Counted from the first letter of the stretch, positions 11,949-21,671 are shown. The stretch is DNA of 64,000 nucleotides from Fidelibacterota bacterium 408169 (GCA_002256485.1 NNSG01000002.1:248001-312000); one strand, 5' to 3'. Notes: a model not told the origin generated them from the sequence alone. Program-made: numbers and translations.

Positions 11949-12868
11949 ACAATCCTGCTGTTCATATTTCTGGTCTTCATAAATCTTATGAAGATACAAT
12001 GGCTCTTTGTGGGGTTGATCTGACAATTGAAGATGGCCAGTTTTACGGTTTGTTGGGACCAAACGGTGCAGGTAAAACAACCACAATTCATATTTTAACC
12101 GGCTTGGTAATAAAGAATCAAGGTGTTACAGAAATTTATGGAAAAGATACGGTTAAAGATTTTCGTTTTACCCGCTCACAACTTGGAATAGCTCATCAGG
12201 AATTGCCCATAGATTGGTTTTTCCCTCTTGAAAAATTGCTCTATTTCCATGCCGGTTATTATGGTATAACTCAAAAAAATGCAAAACCACGTGTTGAAGA
12301 ATTATTAGTACGTTTAGGACTGGAGGATAAACGTTCGGCGAGATTACGTCAATTATCCGGAGGGATGAAACGCCGTTATCAGTTGGCAAAAGCATTGGTT
12401 CATGATCCAAAAATTATCATTCTGGACGAACCTACTGCTGGAGTTGATGTAGAACTTCGTCATGAACTTTGGGATTATTTGCGAGAGCTCCATCAAAACG
12501 GAAAAACCATTTTACTTACCACCCATTATATTGAAGAAGCTGAATTACTCTGCGAAAAAGTAGGTATAATTGATAAGGGAAAAATCATTAAAGAAGGATC
12601 TCCAGGAGATCTAACCAGGGATTTAGGGAAAGCTGGAATAAATGTTCATTACACCGGCTGGAATGATGAATTGAACGATGCCTTATCTGATTTTTCATTC
12701 ATACTTGAAGATAACCGACTTCACTTCACTGTTCGCGATCCTGAAGAAGTCATGGCCAGTATTATCCAAATTTTATCAAATCACGGATGTCATATTCATA
12801 GCGTTTCCACAGAAAAATCTTCATTGGAAGATGTGTTTTTGAGTCTAACAGGGAAAGGAATCAATTGA
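11945..12868 (+). CDS. ABC transporter ATP-binding protein
   Basis: A 307-residue ATPase of the ABC-2 exporter type. Walker A is GPNGAGKTT (38-46), the signature is LSGGMKRR (137-144), Walker B is IIILDEPTAG with D161 and E162, and the switch His is in LLTTHYIEEAE. The C-terminal 80 residues form the regulatory extension common in drug- and polysaccharide-type ABC-2 exporters. The start is TTG overlapping the previous stop (TTGA). It overlaps the permease gene by 4 bp, so the pair forms one transporter in the inner membrane. Substrate unknown. Confidence 0.93.
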   Translation: MNNPAVHISGLHKSYEDTMALCGVDLTIEDGQFYGLLGPNGAGKTTTIHILTGLVIKNQGVTEIYGKDTVKDFRFTRSQLGIAHQELPIDWFFPLEKLLYFHAGYYGITQKNAKPRVEELLVRLGLEDKRSARLRQLSGGMKRRYQLAKALVHDPKIIILDEPTAGVDVELRHELWDYLRELHQNGKTILLTTHYIEEAELLCEKVGIIDKGKIIKEGSPGDLTRDLGKAGINVHYTGWNDELNDALSDFSFILEDNRLHFTVRDPEEVMASIIQILSNHGCHIHSVSTEKSSLEDVFLSLTGKGIN

Positions 12869-13638
12869 TGAGAAGTATGAATTGGGTTGGATTGTATACT
12901 CTGACAAGGAGAGAAGTGGGGCGATTTTTTTCAGTCTACCGGCAAACGGTTTTACCTGGACTCATTTCATCGGGATTATATATTTTAATCTTTGGTTTTA
13001 CTCTTGAACAACGCATTAGAGAAATCGATGGTGTCCCATATACACTTTTTATCCTACCTGGACTGATTATGATGAACACGCTCACCAATGCCAGTTCCAA
13101 TGCCTCCTCATCCATGCTGCAGATGAAACTCCTGCAGCAACTTCCGGATATTCTTACAGCTCCTTTATCAAGCTTGGAACTTTCTCTAGCATATACCATC
13201 GGTGGTGCCGTCCGGGGTATGGTAAATGGAATATTGGTTTTGCTCTTGGGAGTTTTTCTTATAGATATGCCAGTCCAACAACCACTGGCCACCATTGGAT
13301 TTATTTTTCTTGTTTCCTGGGCATTTTCAAGCATGGGTCTATTGCTGGGTCAATTAGCCGATACATGGGATCAACTTGCCATGATGCAGAATTTCTTTTT
13401 AACACCCTTGAGTTTTTTAGGTGGCATTTTTTATTCCATTCATATGTTACCGGATTGGGCTCAGAAATTATCATTGATAAATCCAATATATTATATGATT
13501 AATGGCATTCGCTATACAGTACTTGGAGTCTTTGATTCACCCCCCTTAAACAGTTTTCTCATGGCGCTTTTCATGACAGTATTATTTACAACTGCTGCAA
13601 TTTTGTTAATGAAAAGCGGTAAAAAAATTAAACAATGA
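12865..13638 (+). CDS. ABC-2 type transporter permease
   Basis: A 257-residue membrane protein with about six hydrophobic helices and the ABC-2 pattern: a first helix near residues 25-45, then an amphipathic loop (TNASSNASSSMLQMKLLQQLPDIL, described rather than fully conserved) preceding APLSSLEL, and the Gly-Gly-Ile-Phe turn in LSFLGGIFYS before the last helices, as in NodJ/DrrB-like permeases. Overlaps of 4 bp with both neighbours place it in one operon with the ATPase and the next exported protein. Confidence 0.9.
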   Translation: MMRSMNWVGLYTLTRREVGRFFSVYRQTVLPGLISSGLYILIFGFTLEQRIREIDGVPYTLFILPGLIMMNTLTNASSNASSSMLQMKLLQQLPDILTAPLSSLELSLAYTIGGAVRGMVNGILVLLLGVFLIDMPVQQPLATIGFIFLVSWAFSSMGLLLGQLADTWDQLAMMQNFFLTPLSFLGGIFYSIHMLPDWAQKLSLINPIYYMINGIRYTVLGVFDSPPLNSFLMALFMTVLFTTAAILLMKSGKKIKQ

Positions 13639-14318
13639 AACTTATATTATTATTTCTTGCTATCGCTCTGGTGTCTGGCGCAGAAGATATGAATTCAGCC
13701 GTTTGGTCCCAATACGCCCGCGGTGGATTATCCCATGATCGGGGAGTAAACGGCGGGCATGGTTATTATCGAATCAATCGCAAAACAGCAACCTCTTTCA
13801 GGGATTTACGTTTTTTTGGATATGGGCTGGGAAACGATTCTTATATTTACTTGCGTTATAAAAGTAGTTCTAAATATTCACCCCATGGAAAATTATATAA
13901 TTTCACAACTGCATCGTATAAGAAAAATACACGGGCCGATTTGGCTATGCGTTACCACTTCAACCAAGGGTTTGGGTATTTTATGAATAAATACAAGAAC
14001 GGGCATGTGACTGGGGAATTGGGTCATGCTTATGATATGTCTGACTTTCTCAACGATACTCGAAAAACATCTTACTTAAAGAGTGGGGTTTTTTGGGATC
14101 ATGATTTGTGGGAAATTAAGACCAAGTTGGAAATAGAATGGTTCAAGCAAATAAGTGATGTGGTGACTGACGATTTATCACGTATTCAGATTTTTGCTGA
14201 AATATCGTATCAATTAACTAATTCACTTTCATTCATTATGGGATTTGAACAAGATTACTACACTTCAAACAATCAGATTCCCCTATCATATTATTTTTCC
14301 TTGGGTTGGCAGAAGTAA
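13635..14318 (+). CDS. predicted outer-membrane barrel protein
   Basis: A 227-residue protein with a signal peptide (MKLILLFLAIALVSGAE) and a mature part of alternating aromatic and polar residues ending in aromatic-rich SYYFSLGWQK, typical of a small outer-membrane beta-barrel. The pattern is loosely like DUF481/YdiY-type proteins, which I cannot confirm. The 4-bp overlap with the permease gene suggests a role linked to the ABC exporter. Confidence 0.6.
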   Translation: MKLILLFLAIALVSGAEDMNSAVWSQYARGGLSHDRGVNGGHGYYRINRKTATSFRDLRFFGYGLGNDSYIYLRYKSSSKYSPHGKLYNFTTASYKKNTRADLAMRYHFNQGFGYFMNKYKNGHVTGELGHAYDMSDFLNDTRKTSYLKSGVFWDHDLWEIKTKLEIEWFKQISDVVTDDLSRIQIFAEISYQLTNSLSFIMGFEQDYYTSNNQIPLSYYFSLGWQK

Positions 14319-14385
14319 TTCTGTGATATTCGACACAAACATAAATTTCAAATCATTTTAAATTTACGGTTAGCTTAAACGAATT

Positions 14386-15825
14386 ATGATTAAACACATC
14401 GTCTTCTATTTCCTTTTTAATTTCTCTTTTCTTGTTTCCCAAGCAATCGCTCCTGAGGTTACAGATGAAAAGAAGCGCCTGCTAGTATTAACTGCTGACG
14501 AATCTAAACCTGACGATGCATTAGATCGTAAAATCTCAAAAATCGTTGCTGAAACGGCTTCCAGTCTCGGACGTTATGAAGTCATTGATCGTAATCAATT
14601 AGAGTCCATCATAAATGAACAAGCTCTACAGCAGACGGGAATTATTGCTGAAAGTGATATTATTAAACTGGGTGGCATTGCTTCTGCAAAAGAAGCCATG
14701 AAAGTCCAGATTACCCTTTATAGCCAAAAGGGTGTACCTCCTGAAGACGATGATGACGACGACGACGATGACCGTGGTTTTTGGGAAATGGTCGTTTATG
14801 AATCAGTCAAGGGTGCTATTCGTTTAGCAACAACTCCAAAAGAAGAAGAACCCTATGCCAACAACATGGAAACAATTATTCATGCTGATATCATATTTCT
14901 GGATATAGAATCAGGTAAAACATTAAACACTTTCCCAATCAGCGCTATGCATACCGGGGGAAGTCGAGGCGAATCTTTATCCAAAGCATTAACAATCGTA
15001 CGTTGGAACGTTTCCCGGTCATTGAGAGAATTATATACGATTACTTCAGAAGTTTTAGATGTGGACGGAAGCAATGTTACTTTGTATCTAGGATCAGAAA
15101 TGGGAGTTAAAAAAGGAATTGTGTATGAAATTTCCCGTTTGGATAAAAAGAAAAAATTAAGAGATCGTGAAGTTATTATACCCGGTAAATCTGTCGGTTT
15201 GGTTAGAATAGACAGGGTAAGCGAAGATGCAAGCACAGGAAAAATTGTGCGAAAATGGGGACGAGTTAAAGAAGGCTATAAAGCAGTGGAAATGATACAT
15301 CCGCCTACAGTAGCATCTGGATTATACATTTCTTACAACTTAGAAAGATCGGGGTTAGACCGGGGAGGTGTTTCCTTTCAATTAAAACCCTTCAGCCGTT
15401 GGTCATTCAATGGTTTTTTGGGGGGTGGTAATATTATTGACAGCCGCAACAGACGTGACGGAATGTTGATGTTTGGCGGAGGGTTTATTTATCGTTTTCT
15501 CTATACACCAAAGTTCAATTTGTGTGCTACAGCTGATATCCCGTTTAATCTCGTATTTCGCAGTGATGATGAGGGACATAATGTTTCTACAATGTTAATA
15601 TCTTCTCAACTTGGTTTACAAACTGAAATAATGCTGAACCGTAAACTGGATATCGTTTTCCAGGCGGGTGTTAGCAGTCCAGGTGTGCATGGAAATTGGC
15701 AGTATACCAAAGGGGATGGGGACGACTCCAAATCATTCGATGCGGAATGGAATAATTTTGAACCGACGCTGGATGCTTCAGGGATGTATGTGAATATTAG
15801 TATTAGGTTTTTAAATATAGATTAA
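14386..15825 (+). CDS. CsgG-like outer-membrane protein with Asp run
   Basis: A 479-residue exported protein (signal peptide about residues 1-19). Its N-terminal half resembles the CsgG/curli-secretion and LpoB-type fold: LLVLTADESKPDD, then ISKIVAETASSLGRYEVIDRNQLESIINEQ, and later a TALTIVRWNVSRSLRELY-like helix. An uninterrupted run of nine Asp (14749-14775 region) sits in a loop. The C-terminal third looks like beta strands of a barrel ending MYVNISIRFLNID. A role in outer-membrane assembly or secretion is inferred. It converges with the next gene, stops overlapping by 4 bp. Confidence 0.65.
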   Translation: MIKHIVFYFLFNFSFLVSQAIAPEVTDEKKRLLVLTADESKPDDALDRKISKIVAETASSLGRYEVIDRNQLESIINEQALQQTGIIAESDIIKLGGIASAKEAMKVQITLYSQKGVPPEDDDDDDDDDRGFWEMVVYESVKGAIRLATTPKEEEPYANNMETIIHADIIFLDIESGKTLNTFPISAMHTGGSRGESLSKALTIVRWNVSRSLRELYTITSEVLDVDGSNVTLYLGSEMGVKKGIVYEISRLDKKKKLRDREVIIPGKSVGLVRIDRVSEDASTGKIVRKWGRVKEGYKAVEMIHPPTVASGLYISYNLERSGLDRGGVSFQLKPFSRWSFNGFLGGGNIIDSRNRRDGMLMFGGGFIYRFLYTPKFNLCATADIPFNLVFRSDDEGHNVSTMLISSQLGLQTEIMLNRKLDIVFQAGVSSPGVHGNWQYTKGDGDDSKSFDAEWNNFEPTLDASGMYVNISIRFLNID

Positions 15826-17039
15826 TCTTTTAGTACATCACGTATTTTCTCAAGTTTCCCATCAATTTTTTCATAGGGTTCAAACCCCAAAATTTCTGCA
15901 ATTAGTGGATAGATATGAATATTTTCAATTGTCGGTCTTGAATAGCCATCCTTGAACGCCGGTCCATCTGCGATAAAAAGAGCATGCATACTGCGTAATT
16001 CATTATCATAACCGTGAGTACCGCCTTGCAAAAATTTCAAACTTAATTTATCAGCTCCATAATATTTTTTATCCAATATATACCAACCTTCATCTGCCAC
16101 CAGAAGAACATCTTTTATGCGATAGTGATTTTTAAAATGATAACGATCGGGAATTTCATCTTTTTTATACACACTTAAATGAGGAATGGATTTCAGTTTA
16201 GCTATGATGTGATCCAACTTTAGTTGTTTTTTGCTGTAAAGAAACGCGTATGGACCTGAACTTTCTTGGGTAATGCCCTTTAGATTCACATAATCTGTTA
16301 AATCGATTGCTCGTTTTGGGCTGATTGCAGCCATGCCATGATCTGCCACTACAATGATATTCAATTTAGAGTAAATATCTAGTGTTTCCATTGTAGACAT
16401 TATATTGCCCATTAGACTATCCAACGATTCAACCATTGATTTCGCTTCTGCAGACCGTGGACCATACTGATGGCCAGCTCCGTCAGGTTCATGAAAATAT
16501 AGTGTTATTAAGTGAGGTCTTTTTTCTTCCGGAAGGCTGAACCATTTTGCTACGGAATCGATTCGGGCGTTGAAAGGAAAATTGTGATCATATTTTTTCC
16601 AGATGCTGGAATGGGCTCCCCCAATAGGTGCTTCGGTACCCACCCAAAAATATGATGCAGTTTTCATTCCCTGTTTTTCAGCTGTTACCCAAATAGGCTC
16701 GCCACCATAAAAACGAGCATCTTGCACTTTTGATCGATCACTAAGTGTATAAAGTTCATTCAGTTTATTATCGTAAAAATGATTTCCTATTAATCCATGA
16801 TTTTCAATATACATACCGGTAGCAATACTGTAATGATTAGGAAATGTCTTGGATACAAAGACCGGTTTTAAACCATCTGCTTTTACACCTTGTTGTGCTA
16901 AACGGTCAAAGTTTGGTGTATCATACCAATCGAGGTAGTCAGCCCTGAAACCGTCAAAAGAGATTAACAGTACGTACGAATCTTTTGGGGCATTGCTAAA
17001 AAGGAATGTTAATAGAAATAAATGAAGATATTTTTTCAT
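15822..17039 (-). CDS. nucleotide pyrophosphatase/phosphodiesterase (NPP) family enzyme
   Basis: A 405-residue exported member of the alkaline phosphatase superfamily, type I phosphodiesterase/NPP branch. D29 in SFDGFRADYL is the first metal ligand, and the nucleophile is T65 in VSKTFPNHYSIATG. Further ligands are in EPDGAGHQYGP, VADHGMA and GGTHGYDNE, so the two-metal site is complete. It would cleave phosphodiester or pyrophosphate bonds of nucleotides or lipids in the periplasm. A signal peptide ends near residue 15. It lies 2 bp after the neighbouring minus-strand gene, so the two probably form an operon. Confidence 0.9.
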   Translation of the reverse strand: MKKYLHLFLLTFLFSNAPKDSYVLLISFDGFRADYLDWYDTPNFDRLAQQGVKADGLKPVFVSKTFPNHYSIATGMYIENHGLIGNHFYDNKLNELYTLSDRSKVQDARFYGGEPIWVTAEKQGMKTASYFWVGTEAPIGGAHSSIWKKYDHNFPFNARIDSVAKWFSLPEEKRPHLITLYFHEPDGAGHQYGPRSAEAKSMVESLDSLMGNIMSTMETLDIYSKLNIIVVADHGMAAISPKRAIDLTDYVNLKGITQESSGPYAFLYSKKQLKLDHIIAKLKSIPHLSVYKKDEIPDRYHFKNHYRIKDVLLVADEGWYILDKKYYGADKLSLKFLQGGTHGYDNELRSMHALFIADGPAFKDGYSRPTIENIHIYPLIAEILGFEPYEKIDGKLEKIRDVLKD

Positions 17040-17041
17040 TC

Positions 17042-18007
17042 TTAATTGTTAGGGACAAACCCTAATAATGAACCGGGGAACTTATCCGTTGCTATCAAAA
17101 ATCCTTTTTTATCCAATCTAACAAGTCCTTCCCAGTTTCTTGAACCATCTTCTTCCAACTCAATTTCAATCGGTTCATGGCCTGAAAATTTGATGGATCC
17201 ATCGAATAATTTAAATTCGATCAAGCGTTCAACAGCTTCAGACTTTTGATGTGATTTTCCTTCCCCATATCTTTCTGATATGGTATCTTTTGCAGGTTTA
17301 AGTCTCTTTTTGTCCCCGGGCCATAAATAATTAATTGCCCAAAATCTATTTTCTGCATCAAGTCTGCTTACGTCAGTTATACGATACTCTAAATGAGGAT
17401 GATCAATCTTTGAAACTGTTCGATTCTCTGACACAACAGGCTGCCATGCAGAATCACGAATGTTTATTCCATTGGCTTCATAAAATAGAATAATATTTTT
17501 TCCATCCACCAAAACACTTTCAAAGGTCATGTTATTTATTTGAACCGGCATAGGAATTTCTAATGGTTCTTGATCGGCTATCTTTGCTACTCTCGTTTTT
17601 GGATCAATGACACCCCAGGCAATATATCCATGCATGTCACCCTCATGTTTTGCCTCCAGAGTAACCACAAATTGGTCATCAAAAAACGCAATAGATTCAA
17701 ATCCTTCAAAGCCAGGAATTAGTTTTGAATAATCCGGAGTTATAAATGGTGTTTGCCTTGGTTCGATCGGTTTAGGTTTTTTTGATTGAATAGATGAATA
17801 TAGTTCATCTTTTGAAATCATAAATAAATACCCACCCAAATTCTCCGGCAAGAGGACTAGGTCATCCCCATACCAATCCAAACCTGAAATTTCCTGTTTT
17901 GGGTTCGTTATTAACCCTGATAAAGGAATATTCCTGTGTTTCATTTCTTGTGAACTTATAAGAGAAATGACAAATATTATTATCGGGAATAAATGTGTTG
18001 GTTTCAT
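17042..18007 (-). CDS. exported propeller-like protein, possible phytase/esterase-like
   Basis: I start at the ATG at 18007 because it gives a clean signal peptide (MKPTHLFPIIIFVISLISS); the upstream ATG at 18058 adds 17 residues of no clear role. The 321-residue product has an N-terminal SGLDWYGDDLVLLPENLGG and later GFESIAFFDDQFVVTLEAK, a pattern of the esterase-like/phytase-like or SdiA-regulated propellers, plus a closing NWEGLVRLDKKGFLIATDK strand. The family is suggested, not certain. It precedes the NPP-type phosphodiesterase gene by 2 bp, which would fit joint phosphate scavenging. Confidence 0.6.
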   Translation of the reverse strand: MKPTHLFPIIIFVISLISSQEMKHRNIPLSGLITNPKQEISGLDWYGDDLVLLPENLGGYLFMISKDELYSSIQSKKPKPIEPRQTPFITPDYSKLIPGFEGFESIAFFDDQFVVTLEAKHEGDMHGYIAWGVIDPKTRVAKIADQEPLEIPMPVQINNMTFESVLVDGKNIILFYEANGINIRDSAWQPVVSENRTVSKIDHPHLEYRITDVSRLDAENRFWAINYLWPGDKKRLKPAKDTISERYGEGKSHQKSEAVERLIEFKLFDGSIKFSGHEPIEIELEEDGSRNWEGLVRLDKKGFLIATDKFPGSLLGFVPNN

Positions 18008-18114
18008 AAAATAATATGCAAATATGTTTAGAAAATGGAAATTACCGTTCGGAAACATAAAATAGAATGCATACTTAATCCGTTATATTTTTTCTTAACT
18101 TTTTAAACGTATTT

Positions 18115-18741
18115 ATGGAAAATTTTCGCCATCAAATGGTACTTCAACAGATTCAAAATCGCGGGATAAAAGACAAAAATATAATTTATGCCATGCGTAC
18201 AGTTCCCAGGCATCTTTTTGTAAATGATGATTTACAAAGCGAAGCATACAATGACGGTCCATTGCCTATCGGTTTTGATCAAACCATCAGTCAGCCTTAC
18301 ATCGTGGCGTTTATGACGGAAGTCTTAAAAGTAGAACAGCGTCATTCCGTTTTGGAAATAGGAACAGGCTGTGGTTATCAGTCTGCCGTTTTATCTTTAT
18401 TAGCCAAACATGTTATTTCACTGGAACGTATTAAAGAATTGGCAGAATCTGCTCAATATCGACTTAAAAAGTTGGGTTATACAAATGTGGATGTTATCAA
18501 TGCTAACGGTTGGAATGGGTATAAACAAAACGCTCCTTATGATAGAATAATCGTTACCGCTGGAGCAAAAACGATCCCAAAACCCTTAATAAACCAATTA
18601 GCCAATGGTGGCATCATGGTCATCCCCGTTGGAAAAATAATGTTCAGTCAAACGCTTCGAATTATAAGTAAAGACAGCAATGGAAACGTTAATAAAGAAA
18701 TATCTTTGCCTGTCAGGTTTGTACAATTAGTCAATAAATGA
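18115..18741 (+). CDS. pcm: protein-L-isoaspartate O-methyltransferase
   Basis: Repairs isoaspartyl residues in aged proteins with S-adenosylmethionine. The 208-residue length is normal. Landmarks are the N-terminal MVLQQIQNRGI segment, PRHLFV, the substrate loop PIGFDQTISQPYIVAFMTE, SAM motif I LEIGTGCGYQSAVL, and the later DRIIVTAGA. It overlaps the following gene by 4 bp. Confidence 0.95.
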   Translation: MENFRHQMVLQQIQNRGIKDKNIIYAMRTVPRHLFVNDDLQSEAYNDGPLPIGFDQTISQPYIVAFMTEVLKVEQRHSVLEIGTGCGYQSAVLSLLAKHVISLERIKELAESAQYRLKKLGYTNVDVINANGWNGYKQNAPYDRIIVTAGAKTIPKPLINQLANGGIMVIPVGKIMFSQTLRIISKDSNGNVNKEISLPVRFVQLVNK

Positions 18742-21485
18742 AAAATATATTATTAATATTAATCCTATTATTACCCCTTCGTGGCTCAAGTTCAGAGTTA
18801 TCAAAACCCGACCATTACGGACCCGTTTCAATAAAAAGTGTTAAAGTTGAATTTGGAGAAGAAAGTATAATTCATTTTGATGATGAATTGGGTTCAGCCC
18901 ATAGAATTATCCCCCAAAACGATCCACATGATCAGGAATTAGATTTTCAGCGTCGCTCCATAAAATATATTGATGAAAACCCGGATATATTCAGAACACC
19001 CGAGGATGAAATCAAACTTGAGGTTCATGAAAAATATGGACATGTAGATTATGTTATTTTCCGCCAAACATTCGAACACATTCCTGTTTACCAATCGCGA
19101 ATAGATTTTCGATATAGTAAAAATAAGCTTGTGTGGTTTGGTGCAGATACATATCCGGACATAGATATTAACGCAACCCCAAGCATTGATAGCGATATGG
19201 CTCTCCTTTTAGCTGAAGGAGAAATAGAATTTGATTCGGGCAATAAAGATTTTGTTATGAATGTACCTGAACTGTTTATTTATGCACACAGTCTCGGAGA
19301 ATATCAGCTGGCTTGGCGGGTAGGGCTCTTTGTTCATCATAGGGATTCAAACCGTTTTGAGCGTTCTGTAAGTAATTTTTTGATTTGGGTAGATGCTCAT
19401 AGCGGTGAAATCTTTTCTATCTTTGATCGGGTGGAAGAGTTGGAGATACAGGGAATTATTACAGGGATGGTAAAGGATGTTCCCTACGGTATAGAAACGC
19501 TACGCCCCCTTGAGGATGTGAAAGTCGTTGTGGCGAATGTGGGTAATACGTACACAGATGAAAATGGATATTACACTATTGAAGCTGGAACCACACCACA
19601 GCAAGTTTCTGTTGAGTTTTTAGGAAATTGGTTGAACGTGAATGCCAATAATGTCAACGATGCGTATGTAGCATCAACGGTCACGCCAGGTGATACATTT
19701 AACGTACACTTTTCCAATCTCAATTCCATTGCCGGTGAACGGGATACCTATTTTCATGCAAATGTAATTCATGACTGGATCAAAGATATCGATTCTTCTT
19801 TTTCAGGCGCAGATTACATTATGCCTGCGGCTGTGAATATCGATGATAATTGCAATGCATATTGGGATGGGACGGGAATTAATATGTATTCTGCCGGTGG
19901 GGGCTGCAGCGCAACCGATCAAATGGCTGATGTAATTTATCACGAGTACCAACATGGAATAACACAATTTGCCTATGATCCATTTGATTCACCTTACAGT
20001 TCGGGAATGGGTGAAGGATTAAGTGATTATTCAGCCATGACTCTGCGCAATTCTCCATGCTTGGGAGATGCATTCTTTGGTACACAGGGCGAATGCTTGA
20101 GAGATGGAGAAAACACACTTCAATATCCTGGTGACGAATGTGGTGGAAGTGTTCATTGTCTAGGACAATTATCCATGGGTTCTCTTTGGCAAATGCGAAA
20201 AAATCTTATAACTACTTTTGGTGATACAGCCACTGCTGCGGCTCATTCTGATTCACTGTTCCGTTTTGCTATGGCGGGAAGGCCTTATACAGTTCCGGAC
20301 CTTTTAATTGAAATATTAACCGCGGATGATAATGATGGAAATATCATGAACGGAACACCTTATTTTCAGGAAATTATAGACGGTTTCGATCAGCACAGTG
20401 TTCCATCACCCTTGCCGGAATTTGGCATTATCCATGCACCCATACAAAATATGGAAACAGTGGTTGAGCCTATTACAATTGAAGCTATTATTCTTTCAAT
20501 TAATCAGACAATTTCCACAGCCGAATTAGTTTACTCATTCGGAGCTGGAACGATTACCACAGCATTAACTCCCGGAACAGGTTCAAACGAATATTTCGGC
20601 ATAATTCCTCCCCAACCGCCGGGAACTGTTATAATGTATTATATTCATGCAGTAGATGGTGATGGCAATGAATATTTTTCACCTTCGACCGCTCCTGATA
20701 TTCAGCATTTCTTTTTAATCGGAAATACTTTGTCTTTCCCAGCATTATTTACGGATGACAGCGAAGCCGATCAAGGTTGGACTCTGGGCATTCCATCAGA
20801 CAGTGCTTCTGCCGGTATTTGGGTTAGGGAAGATCCCAACGGTACAACAAATAACGGCCAGCCATTACAACCTGAAGATGACCACACATTTGATGGTATT
20901 ACTGCTTTTGTCACAGGGAATGCTCCCTTTGACGGAACCAATGCCGGAGACGATGACGTGGATGATGGTGCAACCACATTAGTAACACCTACGATGAATT
21001 TACTTGGCGCTGTTAATCCTGTGTTTAGTTATTGGCGGTGGTATTCCAATAACCTGGGGAATGCACCCAATGCAGATGACTGGGTGGTACAGGTCACTGG
21101 TGATGGTCAAAATTGGTTTGACTTGGAACGGACTAGCCAGTCTGAAGCATCATGGGTTTATAAACAATTTTTATTGAGTCAATATATAGAAATGTCAGAT
21201 CAGGTACAGGTGCGTTTTATTGCGGATGACAGCGGCGATGGATCTTTGGTAGAAGCTGCGGTGGATGATGTATTTGTATTAAATGGCATTAGTGTAAATC
21301 TCATATTTGGAGATGTGGATTTCGATGGGGAAGTTTCCATAAATGATGTGCTGCAAATTGTTGATTATATTTTTGGAGCTATTCAGCCAAACGGAATTCA
21401 AGTATATGTTGCTGATCTTAATCAAGACGGTAATTTAAATGTGATCGATGCCCTGGTACTTATTCAGATGATTTTGAATCCTTAA
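18738..21485 (+). CDS. M36-like (fungalysin) metalloprotease with C-terminal dockerin
   Basis: A 915-residue exported protein. It has a signal peptide (about 1-20), an FTP/PepSY-type propeptide (about 90-240), a small CarboxypepD-regulatory-like beta-sandwich (about 245-300), then a gluzincin domain with H402-EYQ-H406 and the downstream Glu E426 in GEGLSDY, as in family M36. A long beta-sandwich stretch follows, and the last 60 residues form a type I dockerin with two Ca-binding loops (DVDFDGEVSINDV and DLNQDGNLNVIDA). It would be a secreted protease; the dockerin may attach it to a cohesin-bearing partner or act as a calcium-stabilised tail. The start overlaps pcm by 4 bp. Confidence 0.85.
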   Translation: MKNILLILILLLPLRGSSSELSKPDHYGPVSIKSVKVEFGEESIIHFDDELGSAHRIIPQNDPHDQELDFQRRSIKYIDENPDIFRTPEDEIKLEVHEKYGHVDYVIFRQTFEHIPVYQSRIDFRYSKNKLVWFGADTYPDIDINATPSIDSDMALLLAEGEIEFDSGNKDFVMNVPELFIYAHSLGEYQLAWRVGLFVHHRDSNRFERSVSNFLIWVDAHSGEIFSIFDRVEELEIQGIITGMVKDVPYGIETLRPLEDVKVVVANVGNTYTDENGYYTIEAGTTPQQVSVEFLGNWLNVNANNVNDAYVASTVTPGDTFNVHFSNLNSIAGERDTYFHANVIHDWIKDIDSSFSGADYIMPAAVNIDDNCNAYWDGTGINMYSAGGGCSATDQMADVIYHEYQHGITQFAYDPFDSPYSSGMGEGLSDYSAMTLRNSPCLGDAFFGTQGECLRDGENTLQYPGDECGGSVHCLGQLSMGSLWQMRKNLITTFGDTATAAAHSDSLFRFAMAGRPYTVPDLLIEILTADDNDGNIMNGTPYFQEIIDGFDQHSVPSPLPEFGIIHAPIQNMETVVEPITIEAIILSINQTISTAELVYSFGAGTITTALTPGTGSNEYFGIIPPQPPGTVIMYYIHAVDGDGNEYFSPSTAPDIQHFFLIGNTLSFPALFTDDSEADQGWTLGIPSDSASAGIWVREDPNGTTNNGQPLQPEDDHTFDGITAFVTGNAPFDGTNAGDDDVDDGATTLVTPTMNLLGAVNPVFSYWRWYSNNLGNAPNADDWVVQVTGDGQNWFDLERTSQSEASWVYKQFLLSQYIEMSDQVQVRFIADDSGDGSLVEAAVDDVFVLNGISVNLIFGDVDFDGEVSINDVLQIVDYIFGAIQPNGIQVYVADLNQDGNLNVIDALVLIQMILNP

Positions 21486-21494
21486 ATATCAAAA

Positions 21495-21625
21495 GAGGAT
21501 TCTTCACAATTATACATTCTTAAAAAATACGTGTCATCCTGATTCGCCTTTAGACGAAGAAGAATCTTAAGTATCATTGTTACCTAAAATGTTTGAGATT
21601 CTTCACTTCGTTTAGAATGTCATTG
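21495..21625. repeat. imperfect inverted-repeat element
   Basis: Between two converging genes lies an imperfect inverted repeat: the left arm (about 21532-21569) reads GTCATCCTGA...GACGAAGAAGAATCTTAA, and the right arm (about 21595-21625), read on the other strand, has AATGACATTCTAAACGAAGTGAAGAATCTCAA. A further GATTCTTCAC copy at about 21499 may be a third decayed arm. It resembles the short dispersed repeats of FCB genomes (my recollection) and may act as a bidirectional terminator. Confidence 0.6.
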
Positions 21626-21671
21626 TTTTTTATATATTTACACTATAGAAAAAATTGGGTGTGAAGCGTTT

